Source of the DNA: Brenneria nigrifluens DSM 30175 = ATCC 13028
Lineage (GTDB): Bacteria; Pseudomonadota; Gammaproteobacteria; Enterobacterales; Enterobacteriaceae
Direction of reading: 5' to 3'
NCBI RefSeq assembly: GCF_005484965.1
Contig: NZ_CP034036.1
Coordinates: forward strand, 2,976,001 to 3,040,000
Length of the DNA: 64,000 bases
The position numbers and the translations under genes were made by a program. Below are positions 63,382 through 64,000 of the stretch, piece after piece. The notes beneath the pieces were generated by a model, which searched no databases, was not told the DNA's origin, and worked only from the letters and a program-made list of their open reading frames with translations. Position 1 is the stretch's first letter, and each line of letters begins with the position of its first letter.

Positions 63382-64000
63382 TCAAAGCCCGAGCAGCTTG
63401 TCCAGCATCACGTTCAGTTGCAGCCAGAACGTATAGCCGTTCTCCGGTTTGACGGAGGAATAGGGGTACTGCCAGTTGCTGTTATTCCAGGTGCGGGCGC
63501 CGGTCATCTGCAAGTTGACCTCCGGCGTCAGCATGATGGACGCATCTATGCTCAACTGATACTCGTTGCGCGGCACCCGCCACCCCGACCCGCCCAGAGA
63601 ATCGAACATATCCTGCAGGTAGAGTTGCCCCCCTTCCGTCAGCCTGGCCCAGCGGAAGGTCAGGCCATAACTGTCCTGAGGACGGCTCTGCCACGGCCCG
63701 GACCAGATTAGCCCGACATCCGCCAGCGTGGACGCCCCGGTGTAGGCATCCGATTGCAGGGTCTGCGTTACGCTGCCGTGCAGACTTACGGCGCTGGGCG
63801 CGGGATCGCGCGGATCGCCGCCGTTGTCGCGCCGCCACAGGGCTTTTTTGGCGGTAAGATAGACGCCGGAGACGCCGTCGTGGCGACGCGCCGCGGCGCT
63901 GGCGTCATACACCTTGGAGGTGCCGTTCACCGTGTAGTAGGGGTCGTCGTATTCCAGGAAGTTATGGAACGCCATCACCTCCCAGTTGAGGGGATAAAGC
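63382..64000 (-). CDS. OprB-type porin, C-terminal part (cut by window edge)
   Basis: The frame is open through the right edge, so the GTG at 63978 is internal and the gene begins outside the window. The visible 205 residues contain LYPLNWEVMAFHNFLEYDD, GLIWSGPWQSRPQDSYGLTF, PRNEYQLSIDASIMLTPEVN and a terminal LQLNVMLDKLLGL. This is the C-terminal barrel pattern of OprB-family carbohydrate porins. It is a second porin of the same family as the one at 61613-63013, but the two differ in sequence, so this is not a fresh duplication. Confidence 0.8.
   Translation of the reverse strand, partial: LYPLNWEVMAFHNFLEYDDPYYTVNGTSKVYDASAAARRHDGVSGVYLTAKKALWRRDNGGDPRDPAPSAVSLHGSVTQTLQSDAYTGASTLADVGLIWSGPWQSRPQDSYGLTFRWARLTEGGQLYLQDMFDSLGGSGWRVPRNEYQLSIDASIMLTPEVNLQMTGARTWNNSNWQYPYSSVKPENGYTFWLQLNVMLDKLLGL

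Overview
The window looks like chromosome of a GC-rich enterobacterium. A YjjA/DUF2501 gene, Fur-box-like promoters, enterobactin- and vibriobactin-type iron genes and the codon usage suggest Enterobacterales. A plant- or insect-associated Pectobacteriaceae/Brenneria- or Serratia-like host is my guess; no rRNA, tRNA or housekeeping marker settles it. Most of the window is accessory: six functional blocks packed one after another.

Layout. (1) 1-7348: a minus-strand D-amino-acid block with a LysR regulator, an N-carbamoyl-D-amino acid hydrolase, a remnant of a class-IV (D-amino-acid) aminotransferase, a complete Dpp/Opp-type peptide importer and the start of an N-acyl-D-amino-acid deacylase. 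(2) 7524-12153: AEC carrier, YjjA-like protein, a frameshifted unknown gene, and a LysR/alpha-beta hydrolase divergent pair. (3) 12169-17045: a GntR regulator divergent from a four-gene catabolic operon (DUF2848, amidase, EthD-like protein, MHS-family MFS carrier).

(4) 17258-41372: a large iron island with Fur-box-like sites. It holds a siderophore reductase (SIP/ViuB type), a VibF-like NRPS split into two opposite-strand genes (Cy-Cy-A at 29218-33435; degenerate C-PCP-C-ArCP at 18665-21943), a stand-alone VibH-like condensation protein, a ViuA-like TonB receptor, FepB/FepD/FepG-like importer genes without an ATPase, and a luciferase-like flavin monooxygenase. The same island carries a three-gene unit of FhuE/FpvA-type TonB receptor, secreted TbpB/hemophilin-like protein and Slam-type outer-membrane translocon (type XI secretion), followed by an AraC/PchR-type activator. 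This suggests a catecholate-oxazoline/thiazoline siderophore of the vibriobactin/serratiochelin kind. It also suggests a secreted binding protein feeding a TonB receptor. Dihydroxybenzoate synthesis genes are not in the window.

(5) 41416-52163: a polysaccharide or glycoside export block of UDP-glucose dehydrogenase, three glycosyltransferases, an ABC exporter, a tandem APH-like kinase and a divergent AlgE-like outer-membrane channel. (6) 52230-58688: a seven-gene family 2A encapsulin operon. It encodes the shell, a cysteine desulfurase cargo with a disordered N-terminal extension, and a complete sulfur-carrier cysteine pathway (EpsC-type serine acetyltransferase, CysM-like synthase, JAMM peptidase Mec+, CysO-like carrier, MoeB-rhodanese). 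(7) 58859-64000: a secreted flavoprotein reductase, a secreted DUF8021/NTF2-like protein and two OprB-type porins.

The strongest candidates for undescribed biology are the type XI secretion unit joined to a siderophore locus, and the encapsulin operon wired into a CysO/Mec+ cysteine pathway. A hairpin-array element at 18181-18610, whose arms covary between two copies, is the clearest unexplained non-coding signal.
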